From Bacillus wiedmannii (GTDB lineage: Bacteria; Bacillota; Bacilli; Bacillales; Bacillaceae_G): a stretch of 64,000 bases of DNA. The translations under genes were made by a program, and so were the position numbers. The notes beneath the pieces are model-generated. The model was not told where the DNA came from. It saw nothing but the letters and a program-made list of their open reading frames with translations, and did no database searches. Shown piece by piece: positions 11,125 to 19,300 of the stretch. Location of the stretch: contig NZ_LOBC01000008.1 of assembly GCF_001583695.1 (NCBI RefSeq), positions 1 through 64,000 on the forward strand. Reading direction: 5' to 3'. Within the stretch, counting starts at the first letter, position 1, and the number at the start of each line of letters is the position of its first letter.

Positions 11125-12255
11125 TTATAAAGCTCGACTAATAACAAGTTTCTGTATCTCACTCGTTCCTTCATATATTTGCGTGATTTTCGCATCACGG
11201 AAAAATCGTTCTACTGGATAGTCTTTCGTATAACCATAACCGCCAAATACTTGCACCGCTTCAATCGCAACTTCAACAGCCGTCTTAGAAGCGAATAATT
11301 TCGCAATAGAAGCTTCTTTACCGCATGGTAATCCTTGCGCTCTTAGCGATGCCGCTCTGTATACAAGTAATCGCGCTGCTTCTACACTAGTTGCCATATC
11401 TGCAAGTTTGAATCCGATTCCTTGCTGCGCCGCAATTGGCTTGCCGAATTGCTCACGCTCTTTCGCATAATCAATCGCACATGCAAGCGCCGCTTCCGCG
11501 ATTCCTAATGCCTGCGCTCCGATTCCAATTCGTCCAACATCTAAATTCGCCATTGCCACCTTAAATCCTTGTCCTTCTTCACCAAGTAAATTCTCGGCCG
11601 GCACTTTCATATCTTCAAACGTAAGTTGTACCGTGCGAGAACCAAGAAGTCCCATTTTATGCTCATCTTTGCCGATAATTAAGCCCGGTGTATCTTTCTC
11701 TACTATAAATGCAGAAATCCCACTTTTTCCTGCCTCTGGATTTGTAGAAGCGAATACAATGTATGTACTTGCTTCACCGCCATTTGTAATAAATACTTTC
11801 GATCCATTAATAATGTAGTGATCGCCTTTCTTTACAGCTCTTGATTTCAAACTCCCTGCATCTGATCCTGCATTTGGTTCTGTTAATGCAAATGCACCTA
11901 AATATTCACCAGTCGCAAGTTTAGAAACATATTTCTGCTTCTGTTCTTCTGTTCCAAAATATAAAATCGGGTTCATTCCAACTGACGTATGTACAGCTAA
12001 AATTACACCAACCGTCGCACTTACCTTTGAAATTTCCTCAATTGCTAAAATGTAAGAAATAAAATCCATTTCTGCCCCGCCATATTTTGCAGGCGCTGGA
12101 ATACCCATTAGTCCAAGCTCACCCATCTTCTGCAAAATCTCTTTTGGGAACACCCCTTGTTCCATACTAGGAACAAAGGGAGCTATTTCCTTCTGCGCAA
12201 AATCTCGAACCATTTTCCTCATCATTTGTTGCTCTTCAGTAAAATGAAAATTCAT
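11125..12255 (-). CDS. acyl-CoA dehydrogenase (upstream copy)
   Basis: Same family and same motifs as its neighbour: [54 protein letters not shown] and the catalytic Glu in YEGTSEIQ (about residue 362). 376 residues. The N-termini are also alike (RKMVRDFA[QK]KE[IV]AP), so the pair arose by tandem duplication. It acts after acyl-CoA activation and before the enoyl-CoA hydratase step. No hydratase or ETF gene is present in this operon, so those steps must be supplied elsewhere. The substrate cannot be assigned from sequence. Confidence 0.93.
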   Translation of the reverse strand: MNFHFTEEQQMMRKMVRDFAQKEIAPFVPSMEQGVFPKEILQKMGELGLMGIPAPAKYGGAEMDFISYILAIEEISKVSATVGVILAVHTSVGMNPILYFGTEEQKQKYVSKLATGEYLGAFALTEPNAGSDAGSLKSRAVKKGDHYIINGSKVFITNGGEASTYIVFASTNPEAGKSGISAFIVEKDTPGLIIGKDEHKMGLLGSRTVQLTFEDMKVPAENLLGEEGQGFKVAMANLDVGRIGIGAQALGIAEAALACAIDYAKEREQFGKPIAAQQGIGFKLADMATSVEAARLLVYRAASLRAQGLPCGKEASIAKLFASKTAVEVAIEAVQVFGGYGYTKDYPVERFFRDAKITQIYEGTSEIQKLVISRAL

Positions 12256-12327
12256 GTACTCCGCCTCCGTTTGCTATATATCTTTTTAATAATTTGGTAA
12301 GACCACTATTTTAATAAAAGGAGGACT

Positions 12328-13179
12328 TTATTCGTAAACGTAGAAACCACGGCCTGTTTTACGTCCTAACCATCCTGCGTTCACATACTTGCGTAATAAT
12401 GGACATGGGCGATATTTACTATCTCCTAATCCTTCATGCAACACTTCCATAATGTATAAACATGTATCTAAACCGATAAAATCAGCTAATGTAAGTGGTC
12501 CCATCGGATGATTCATACCTAGTTTCATTACTTCATCAATCGCTTCTTTCGTCGCTACACCTTCATATAACGTATAGATCGCTTCGTTAATCATCGGTAA
12601 TAAAATACGGTTCGATACAAATCCTGGGAAATCATTTACTTCAACTGGCACTTTCCCGATTTTTTTCGTAATATCTTCAATTGTTTCGTACACCTCATCA
12701 TCTGTAGCCAAACCACGAATAATTTCAACAAGCTTCATAACCGGAACGGGATTCATAAAGTGCATACCGATTACTTTCTCCGGACGTTTCGTTACCGCTG
12801 CAATTTCTGTAATTGGTAGAGATGACGTATTCGTCGCTAAAATTGCGTGATCTGGAGCAATTTCATCTAGATTCGCAAAGATTTTCTTTTTTATATCCAT
12901 TTTCTCAACAGCCGCTTCAATAACAAGATCCGCTTCCTTCACACAATCTAAATCAAGCGTTACTGTAAGGCGATTTAACGTCGCTTCCTTCTCTTCTTCC
13001 TTCATGCGTCCTTTTTCTACTTGGCGCGCTAAGTTTTTCGTAATAATAGCCAATCCTCTGTCTAATTGCTCTTGTTTTAAATCTTGTACCTTCACATCAT
13101 ATCCTGCCATTGCACATACTTGTGCGATTCCCGAACCCATTTGTCCTGCACCAATTACAACTATTTTTTGTACACCCAT
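12328..13179 (-). CDS. 3-hydroxybutyryl-CoA dehydrogenase
   Basis: NAD(P)-linked oxidation of 3-hydroxyacyl-CoA. 283 residues from the ATG at 13179, which follows GAGGGGGAAG. An upstream in-frame ATG at 13224 would run through that ribosome-binding site and is unlikely. The Rossmann motif [16 protein letters not shown] is at the extreme N-terminus, with the catalytic His region [16 protein letters not shown] and [19 protein letters not shown], as in MmgB/Hbd proteins. It has the length of the short bacterial form with no fused hydratase. Confidence 0.93.
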   Translation of the reverse strand: MGVQKIVVIGAGQMGSGIAQVCAMAGYDVKVQDLKQEQLDRGLAIITKNLARQVEKGRMKEEEKEATLNRLTVTLDLDCVKEADLVIEAAVEKMDIKKKIFANLDEIAPDHAILATNTSSLPITEIAAVTKRPEKVIGMHFMNPVPVMKLVEIIRGLATDDEVYETIEDITKKIGKVPVEVNDFPGFVSNRILLPMINEAIYTLYEGVATKEAIDEVMKLGMNHPMGPLTLADFIGLDTCLYIMEVLHEGLGDSKYRPCPLLRKYVNAGWLGRKTGRGFYVYE

Positions 13180-13235
13180 TCTTTCTTCCCCCTCAATATA
13201 AATTGTTAATAAATCAAAAATCACCTACACGTAAA

Positions 13236-14417
13236 TTAACGAACTTCAATCATAATTGCGTCACCTTGACCGCCACCGCTACAAATAGAAGCAATTCCAA
13301 TTCCGCCGCCGCGCTGCTTCAGTGCGTGGATAAGTGTAACGATAATACGCGCTCCACTTGCTCCAATTGGATGTCCCATTGCCACTGCGCCGCCATTTAC
13401 ATTCAATTTATCTGGGTCAATTCCTGCAATCTCTGTACTTGCAATTGCTACCGCTGCAAATGCTTCATTAATCTCGAATAAATCGATATCTTCAATTGTC
13501 TTGCCTGTTTTTTTCAACAATTCGTTAATTGCATAACCTGGCGTTCTTGGGAAATCTTTAGACTCCACTGCAATTGCTGTATGTGCCAAAATTGTTGCTA
13601 ATGGCTTTCTTCCTTCTTGCTTCGCTCTGTCTTCGCTCATTAATACGAGCGCAGCACCGCCATCATTTAGTCCAGGAGCATTACCCGCTGTCACTGCCGA
13701 CGTCTTATCAAATACAGGTTTTAATTTCGCTAATTTTTCAATCGTTGTATCCGCGCGCGGCGCCTCATCTTTTGCAACGACGATAGGATCGCCTTTTCTT
13801 TGCGGAATCGTTACTGGCACGATTTCCTCTTCAAAACGTCCTTCTTTATGCGCTGAAACCGCACGCTGATGGCTACGATATGCCCATTCATCTTGCGCTT
13901 CGCGAGAGATTCCATCTTCCTTCGCAACTTCTCCACCATAAACACCCATGTGTATACCTGAAAATGCGCATGTCAAGCCGTCAGCAACGTTTAAATCGAT
14001 GATTTCGTTGTTACCCATTCTGTATCCCCATCTTGCGCCTCGTAAAATGTAAGGACTGTTACTCATTGACTCCATACCGCCAGCTACAATTAGTGATTGA
14101 TCGCCAGTACGAATAATTTGATCCGCTAACGTAACCGCACGAAGCCCTGATGCACAAACTTTATTCACTGTTTCCGTCTGTACTTCCCAAGGGATTCCAG
14201 CAGCCCTCGCAGCTTGGCGCGATGGAATTTGCCCCTGTCCCCCTTGAATAACTGTTCCAAATATAACTTCCTCAACATCACTAGCAGAAACATTTGCTCT
14301 CTCAAGTGCTGCTTTAATTGCAATTCCCCCAAGTTCTGTCGCCTTCACGTCTTTTAAAGATCCTCCAAATTTCCCAACCGGTGTTCTTGCAGCACTTAAA
14401 ATAACTGTTTTACTCAT
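13236..14417 (-). CDS. acetyl-CoA C-acetyltransferase (thiolase)
   Basis: Thiolytic cleavage or condensation of acyl-CoA (beta-oxidation or acetoacetyl-CoA formation). 393 residues from the ATG at 14417, preceded by a G-rich Shine-Dalgarno sequence (GATGGGGG). The longer frame to 14519 lacks homology-like sequence and overlaps a palindrome. Catalytic residues are visible: Cys in [11 protein letters not shown] (about 88), His in MGHPIGASG and the second Cys in [12 protein letters not shown]. It follows the Fe-S oxidoreductase gene after a 110-bp gap containing two palindromes. Confidence 0.94.
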   Translation of the reverse strand: MSKTVILSAARTPVGKFGGSLKDVKATELGGIAIKAALERANVSASDVEEVIFGTVIQGGQGQIPSRQAARAAGIPWEVQTETVNKVCASGLRAVTLADQIIRTGDQSLIVAGGMESMSNSPYILRGARWGYRMGNNEIIDLNVADGLTCAFSGIHMGVYGGEVAKEDGISREAQDEWAYRSHQRAVSAHKEGRFEEEIVPVTIPQRKGDPIVVAKDEAPRADTTIEKLAKLKPVFDKTSAVTAGNAPGLNDGGAALVLMSEDRAKQEGRKPLATILAHTAIAVESKDFPRTPGYAINELLKKTGKTIEDIDLFEINEAFAAVAIASTEIAGIDPDKLNVNGGAVAMGHPIGASGARIIVTLIHALKQRGGGIGIASICSGGGQGDAIMIEVR

Positions 14418-14444
14418 ATCTATTTCCCCCATCTCTTTTTTTAG

Positions 14445-14464
14445 CACCGAGCGCTCGCTCGGTG
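14445..14464. promoter_or_regulatory. candidate TetR operator upstream of thiolase gene
   Basis: A 9-bp inverted repeat CACCGAGCG-CT-CGCTCGGTG lies 28 bases before the thiolase start. Its core aligns with the inverted repeat inside the operon promoter at 16738-16751, with almost all differences being transitions. It could instead act as an mRNA hairpin. Confidence 0.5.
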
Positions 14465-14478
14465 TTCTTACGTTGAGA

Positions 14479-14501
14479 AGAGGTGCAATGATTGCACCTC
14501 T
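14479..14501. other. 23-nt perfect palindrome upstream of thiolase gene
   Basis: The arms AGAGGTGCAAT and ATTGCACCTCT are separated by a single G. It lies between the Fe-S gene stop and the thiolase gene and may be an mRNA processing hairpin, a weak terminator or a protein-binding site. Confidence 0.5.
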
Positions 14502-14528
14502 CTCTAAAGTTGTATTCATGCTTGCAGA

Positions 14529-16640
14529 TTACATCGCTTCTTTCTTCTGTCCGATAACAGAGCGTTCTAAAATCTCTGTTACATCAAGAGTTTGAACCTT
14601 CTCTTCTACTTCTTTCGCTTTCGTCCCATCGCTAATCATCGTTAAGCAATATGGACAACCTGTACCGATAATGGATGGTTGCACAGCTAGTGCTTGTTCT
14701 GTACGAGCAACGTTAATACGTGAACCTGCTGTCTCTTCCATCCACATTAAGCCACCACCTGCGCCACAGCACATTCCGGTTTCACGGTTACGTGCCATTT
14801 CTACAAGATTCACACCAGGAATTGCTTTCAAAATATCGCGTGGCGCTTCGTATACTTCGTTGTATCTTCCTAAGTAACAGGAATCATGGTACGTAACTGT
14901 TTCCTCAATAGCGTGAACAGGTTTTAAGCGTCCTTCTTTCACCCACTGAGCTAACAATTCTGTATGATGATAGACTTCTGCTTGCAAGCCAAAGTCTGGA
15001 TACTCATTTTTAAATGTGTTATAAGCGTGAGGATCAATCGTAACGATTTTCTTCACTCCTGCTTTTTCAAATTCCTCGATATTCTTTGTCGCCATCTCTT
15101 GGAAGACAAATTCATTTCCAAGACGCCGCGGTGTATCTCCAGAATTCTTTTCTTTATTACCAAGTATCGCGAATGAAATGCCTGCTTCGTTCATTAACTT
15201 CGCGAACGATATCGCAATCTTCTGACTACGATTATCATATGATCCCATTGAACCAACCCAGAATAAATATTCGAACTCCTCGCCAGCTTTCGATTTTTCT
15301 TTTACAGTTGGAACCGTTACTTCATCATCACCTTGGCGCCAAGTTTCACGCTCTTTACGGTTCAGTCCCCACGGATTCCCTTGACGCTCGATATTTGTCA
15401 TCGCACGCTGCGCTTCCGCGTCCATCTTTCCTTCTGTTAAAACGAGATAGCGGCGTAAATCAATAATTTTGTCAACATGCTCATTCATAACCGGACACTG
15501 ATCTTCACAGTTACGGCACGTTGTACAAGCCCAAATCTCTTCCTCTGTAATAACATCTCCGATTAAACTCGGATCGTAAGCAAGCGTTGTAGCTGCTGAT
15601 TCTTGTTGCCCTTTCCCAGCTGCCATCATCGCTAACTGATTTCCTTGTGTATTATTAAAAGCAACTACTGGAACCCACGGTGCTTTTGATGTCACTGCTG
15701 CTCCTTTATCAGTTAAATGATCGCGAAGTTTTAAAATTAAATCCATCGGCGATAACATTTTCCCTGTTCCTGTTGCCGGGCACATATTTGTACAGCGACC
15801 ACACTCTACGCAAGCGTATAAATCAATAAGCTGATTTTGTCTAAAGTCTTCGATTTTACCAACACCAAATGTTTCTTGCGTTTCATCTTCAAAGTCAATC
15901 TTTTCAAGTTTCCCTGGATTTGAAAGACGTCCGAAGAAAACGTTAACTGGTCCCGCAATTAAATGCGCGTGTTTCGATTGTGGAACATACACTAAAAACG
16001 TTAACAAAATTAGTAGATGCACCCACCAAGAGAAATAGAACACAGAAATGGCTGCGGTTTCATTTATTCCCGAGAAAACGTAAGCGATTGCAGAAGCGAT
16101 CGGTTCACTCCATGAAAGCTCCTCGCCGTGCCATATAATTCCCATCCCATTACCGAGTAGCACAGAAATCATTAAGCCACCAATAAAGATAAGAACAAGA
16201 CCTGATTTGAAATTACGTTTTAAACGAACTAGCTTCTCAACATAACGTCTATGAAAAGCCCAAAAGACTGCAATTAAAATAACAAGTGTGACAATTTCCT
16301 GGAAGAATGTAAATGCAGGGTATAGTGGTCCAAGTGGAAGATGTGATCCTGGTGCGAGTCCTTTCCAAACGAAGTCAATTGCTCCAAATTGGACAAGAAT
16401 AAATCCGTAAAAGAACATAACGTGAATAATGCCGCTCTTCTTATCTTTCAGCAGCTTTTTCTGACCGAAAACATTGACCTTAAGGAGATCCCAACGCTCT
16501 TTAAAACGACGGTCAAATTCAATCTTTTTTCCTAACTGTATGTAGGCCATCCTCGTCCGTATAAGATACACAAACAAATATCCTGCATAAGCAATAACAG
16601 CAATGGCAGCCAGCCAATTAATGATCAGTAAGCTATTCAT
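14529..16640 (-). CDS. membrane (Fe-S)-binding oxidoreductase of beta-oxidation operon
   Basis: 703 residues. The N-terminal third (about 1-240) has around six membrane segments resembling a heme-binding nitrate-reductase-gamma-like domain. Two 4Fe-4S motifs follow: CVECGRCTNMCPATG (about 276) and CTTCRNCEDQCPV (about 375). The C-terminal half carries two CCG/cysteine-rich domains (DSCYLGRYNE and MCCGAGGGLMW), as in GlpC/HdrD subunits. Proteins of this architecture are thought to move electrons from ETF (acyl-CoA dehydrogenases) to menaquinone, which fits its lead position in this operon. Its own promoter overlaps a candidate TetR operator. Confidence 0.9.
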   Translation of the reverse strand: MNSLLIINWLAAIAVIAYAGYLFVYLIRTRMAYIQLGKKIEFDRRFKERWDLLKVNVFGQKKLLKDKKSGIIHVMFFYGFILVQFGAIDFVWKGLAPGSHLPLGPLYPAFTFFQEIVTLVILIAVFWAFHRRYVEKLVRLKRNFKSGLVLIFIGGLMISVLLGNGMGIIWHGEELSWSEPIASAIAYVFSGINETAAISVFYFSWWVHLLILLTFLVYVPQSKHAHLIAGPVNVFFGRLSNPGKLEKIDFEDETQETFGVGKIEDFRQNQLIDLYACVECGRCTNMCPATGTGKMLSPMDLILKLRDHLTDKGAAVTSKAPWVPVVAFNNTQGNQLAMMAAGKGQQESAATTLAYDPSLIGDVITEEEIWACTTCRNCEDQCPVMNEHVDKIIDLRRYLVLTEGKMDAEAQRAMTNIERQGNPWGLNRKERETWRQGDDEVTVPTVKEKSKAGEEFEYLFWVGSMGSYDNRSQKIAISFAKLMNEAGISFAILGNKEKNSGDTPRRLGNEFVFQEMATKNIEEFEKAGVKKIVTIDPHAYNTFKNEYPDFGLQAEVYHHTELLAQWVKEGRLKPVHAIEETVTYHDSCYLGRYNEVYEAPRDILKAIPGVNLVEMARNRETGMCCGAGGGLMWMEETAGSRINVARTEQALAVQPSIIGTGCPYCLTMISDGTKAKEVEEKVQTLDVTEILERSVIGQKKEAM

Positions 16641-16728
16641 TTTTATGCTACCCCTCTCTTTGTAAGCCCTCTTTCTTTTTTAGAATCTTCAAAAACATAT
16701 AATTTTCTGAATTTTATCCCCTGTCTTC

Positions 16729-16756
16729 ATTATATAATGAGTGAGCATTCAGTCAA
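16729..16756 (-). promoter_or_regulatory. beta-oxidation operon promoter with TetR-type operator
   Basis: On the minus strand TTGACT (16751-16756), a 16-bp spacer and TATAAT (16729-16734) form a strong sigma-A promoter. The spacer holds TGAATG-CT-CACTCA (16738-16751), an inverted repeat with one mismatch. Repressor binding between the -35 and -10 would block polymerase. It starts 89 bases upstream of the Fe-S gene. Confidence 0.75.
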
Positions 16757-16814
16757 CAGTTTTTTGTTATACAACAACATATTTTTTAATAAAGCTGTTT
16801 ATTTCGGTGAAACT

Positions 16815-16952
16815 ATAAAGTGAAACTTTAATCCGTAGGGGGTGTTTCCTCTCGCCTGATTCCTTTAAGTAAGCCTAATTTTTAAGTAGGAGGCTTACCG
16901 CCCCTTAATATGGGATAAGGTGAAGCCAATCGGGATTTTCCGGGCAGCCAGT
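16815..16952 (+). repeat. divergent, rearranged bcr1-like element
   Basis: Starts ATAAAGTGAAACTTTAATC like the bcr1 copy at 40609, and about 80 bases later ends in CTTACCGCCCCTTAATATGGGATAA, the equivalent of the bcr1 right end. The segment CCAATCGG...GGGCAGCC, which is internal in bcr1, here lies outside, just to the right (16926-16950). It contains an AAGCCT...AGGCTT hairpin. It ends 30 bases before the cardiolipin synthase ribosome-binding site. Confidence 0.6.
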
Positions 16953-16992
16953 AAAATGAAGGCGAAAAGAATGCAAAGGAGGGAATTCACTT

Positions 16993-18186
16993 ATGTTCTT
17001 CTTATCTCTCTTGTTAATATGCGTTACTCTTTGGATCACAATTGACCTTTTATATGGGAGGATTCTTCATTTAAAGCGTGTGCGCTCTCGTACTTTCCCT
17101 TTACGTCAAAGTAATTTTCACCTTTATACATACGGGCAAGATTTATATGATGCTTTATTTACTGATATACAACAAGCAAGGCACCATGTGCACGTTTTAT
17201 TCTTCATTGTAAAAAACGATAAAATCAGTCGTGAATTTTTAAAGTTACTTATCGATAAGGCACAGGAAGGAATTGAAGTAAGACTTTTACTCGATCGATT
17301 GGGAAGCCATTATTTATCAAACGAGGCAATTCGTTCCCTACAAAAACACGGCATCTCTTTTTCATTTTGTCATAAAGTGAAATTTCCTTTTCCGTTCTTT
17401 TCTGCAAATCAAAGAAACCATAGAAAAATTACAGTTATTGACGGGAAAATTGGTTATATTGGTGGGTTTAATATTGGAGAAGAATATTTAGGGCATAATC
17501 AAAAATTAGGATTATGGCGCGATTATCATTTACGCCTTACAGGAGAAGGAATACAAGATTTACAAAAGCAATTTTTACATGATTGGCTCGACGATACGAA
17601 GCAAAATTTATTAGATTCACCTCTTTATTTTCCTAAGCAACAACCAGGAATCATTCTACATCGTTTTATCCCTACTGATGGTGCCTATTTGCAAAATACA
17701 TTTTTACATTTAATCGAAAGTGCGGAAAAAGAACTCTTTATCGGTACACCATATTTCATTCCTGGGAAGAAAATTATGAATGCATTATTAAAAGCGCGAA
17801 AACGTGGGGTTCAAATCACGGTTCTCGTTCCAGAAAAAGCGGATCACGCCCTTGTTCGCGAAGCAAAATTCCCATATTGCCGAAAGTTAATACAAGCTGG
17901 GTGTAATATTTACGCATTTCAACAAGGTTTTTTTCACGCTAAAGTTATTATAGTCGATGATTATATTTGTGATATTGGAACTGCAAACTTTGATATGAGA
18001 AGTTTATATATTAACCATGAAATCAACTGCCTTTTATATGATAAACATTTTATACAAACAGTAAAAAACAAATTCCATGAAGATCTAGAAAATGCGTCAT
18101 TACTTTCCTTTAAAGATGTTAGCCCCCTTTCCCTTATTGATAGAGGGAAAGAATGGGTAGGAACGATACTTGCTTTCTTTCTATAG
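16993..18186 (+). CDS. cardiolipin synthase-like phospholipase D family protein
   Basis: Condenses phosphatidylglycerol to cardiolipin at the membrane. 397 residues with one N-terminal membrane segment (about 1-20) and two HKD motifs: [19 protein letters not shown] (about 142) and [21 protein letters not shown] (about 314), the catalytic His/Lys pairs of two PLD half-domains. It is shorter than the classical Cls (about 480-510 residues with two N-terminal TM segments), so it may be a minor cardiolipin synthase or another PLD-type transferase. An AAAGGAGGG site precedes the ATG. The upstream region holds a bcr1-like repeat. Confidence 0.88.
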   Translation: MFFLSLLLICVTLWITIDLLYGRILHLKRVRSRTFPLRQSNFHLYTYGQDLYDALFTDIQQARHHVHVLFFIVKNDKISREFLKLLIDKAQEGIEVRLLLDRLGSHYLSNEAIRSLQKHGISFSFCHKVKFPFPFFSANQRNHRKITVIDGKIGYIGGFNIGEEYLGHNQKLGLWRDYHLRLTGEGIQDLQKQFLHDWLDDTKQNLLDSPLYFPKQQPGIILHRFIPTDGAYLQNTFLHLIESAEKELFIGTPYFIPGKKIMNALLKARKRGVQITVLVPEKADHALVREAKFPYCRKLIQAGCNIYAFQQGFFHAKVIIVDDYICDIGTANFDMRSLYINHEINCLLYDKHFIQTVKNKFHEDLENASLLSFKDVSPLSLIDRGKEWVGTILAFFL

Positions 18187-18218
18187 GAAAGATAATGGAT
18201 AAAGGAGATGTATTCATT

Positions 18219-19172
18219 ATGATTATGCGTTTCGGATATGTCTCACATGCAATGGCACTCTGGGACTGTTCTCCGGCTAAAACGATGACATTTACAAGCT
18301 TTCAAAAGCTTAATAAACAAGAACGAGAAGATAAATTATACGATGTTACACGGCAAAATCTTGAGCATACAATACGTATTCTTCATTACAATATAGCTCA
18401 TGAAATTCCATTATATCGCTTATCTTCTTCCATCGTCCCACTTGCAACACATCCCGAAGTCGAGTTTGATTACATCGGGTTGTTCACACCGCTTTGGCGT
18501 AAAATTGGGACATTAATTAAAGAATACAATTTGCGAGTAAGTTTTCATCCAAATCAATTTACGCTATTTACAAGCGACAAGCCACATATTACAACTAACG
18601 CTATTGCAGATATGGCCTATCATTATAAAGTATTAGATGCAATAGGAATTGCAGATTCTTCTTATATTAACATCCATGTAGGTGGTGCCTATGGAAATAA
18701 AGAACAGGCGGTTGGACGTTTCCATAAAAATATAAAAAAACTTCCTGCACATATAAAAGAGCAAATGACGCTTGAAAATGATGATAAAACATATACAACT
18801 GCTGAAACTTTATCGATTTGCCAAAAAGAAAAGATTCCATTCGTATTTGATTATCATCATCACATGGCAAACCTTTGCGAAGAACCGCTAGAAGTATTAC
18901 TCCCTGCAATTTTTGAAACTTGGTCACATACAAATGTCCTTCCTAAAGTTCACATTTCCTCCCCTAAATCAAAAAAAGAATTTAGGGCTCACTCTGAATA
19001 TATTGATTTAGAGTTTATTAAGCCTTTCTTACACATTGCAAAAAAAATCAACCATAATTTCGATATTATGATTGAAAGTAAACAGAAAGATTTAGCAATG
19101 CTGCAATTAATACATGAATTATCCTCTATAAGAGGGATAAAAAGAATAAATAGCTCAACATTACAATGGTAA
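18219..19172 (+). CDS. uvsE: UV damage endonuclease UvsE
   Basis: Alternative-excision nuclease that nicks 5' to UV photoproducts. 317 residues forming a TIM-barrel. Motifs: FGYVSHAM at the N-terminus, [55 protein letters not shown] and KVHISSPK; these His, Glu and Asp residues bind the metal cluster. The start is placed at 18219 because AAAGGAG lies 11 bases upstream. The frame extends to 18153, but that would overlap the cardiolipin synthase gene. Its last codons lie inside a 17-bp terminator stem. Confidence 0.94.
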   Translation: MIMRFGYVSHAMALWDCSPAKTMTFTSFQKLNKQEREDKLYDVTRQNLEHTIRILHYNIAHEIPLYRLSSSIVPLATHPEVEFDYIGLFTPLWRKIGTLIKEYNLRVSFHPNQFTLFTSDKPHITTNAIADMAYHYKVLDAIGIADSSYINIHVGGAYGNKEQAVGRFHKNIKKLPAHIKEQMTLENDDKTYTTAETLSICQKEKIPFVFDYHHHMANLCEEPLEVLLPAIFETWSHTNVLPKVHISSPKSKKEFRAHSEYIDLEFIKPFLHIAKKINHNFDIMIESKQKDLAMLQLIHELSSIRGIKRINSSTLQW

Positions 19173-19197
19173 ATTGTAATGTTGAGCTATTTTTTTC
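19150..19197 (+). terminator. uvsE terminator containing the end of the gene
   Basis: A perfect 17-bp stem (19150-19166 with 19174-19190) and a 7-nt loop are followed by TTTTTTT. The uvsE stop codon (19170-19172) is in the loop, so the 5' arm encodes the final residues. Confidence 0.85.
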
Positions 19198-19300
19198 AAA
19201 AAAAGTAATTTTTATAGTAAAAAACAACCTATTGTATATGCTATGATTGGAATTAGCATTTTCCACCTGCGATTCAACTTTATTGAAACGGAGCCATAAT

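Noticed and set aside
13180-13224. Upstream in-frame ATG extending the 3-hydroxybutyryl-CoA dehydrogenase by 15 codons
   Set aside because: The extension covers the GAGGGGGAAG ribosome-binding site and precedes the Rossmann motif expected at the N-terminus.
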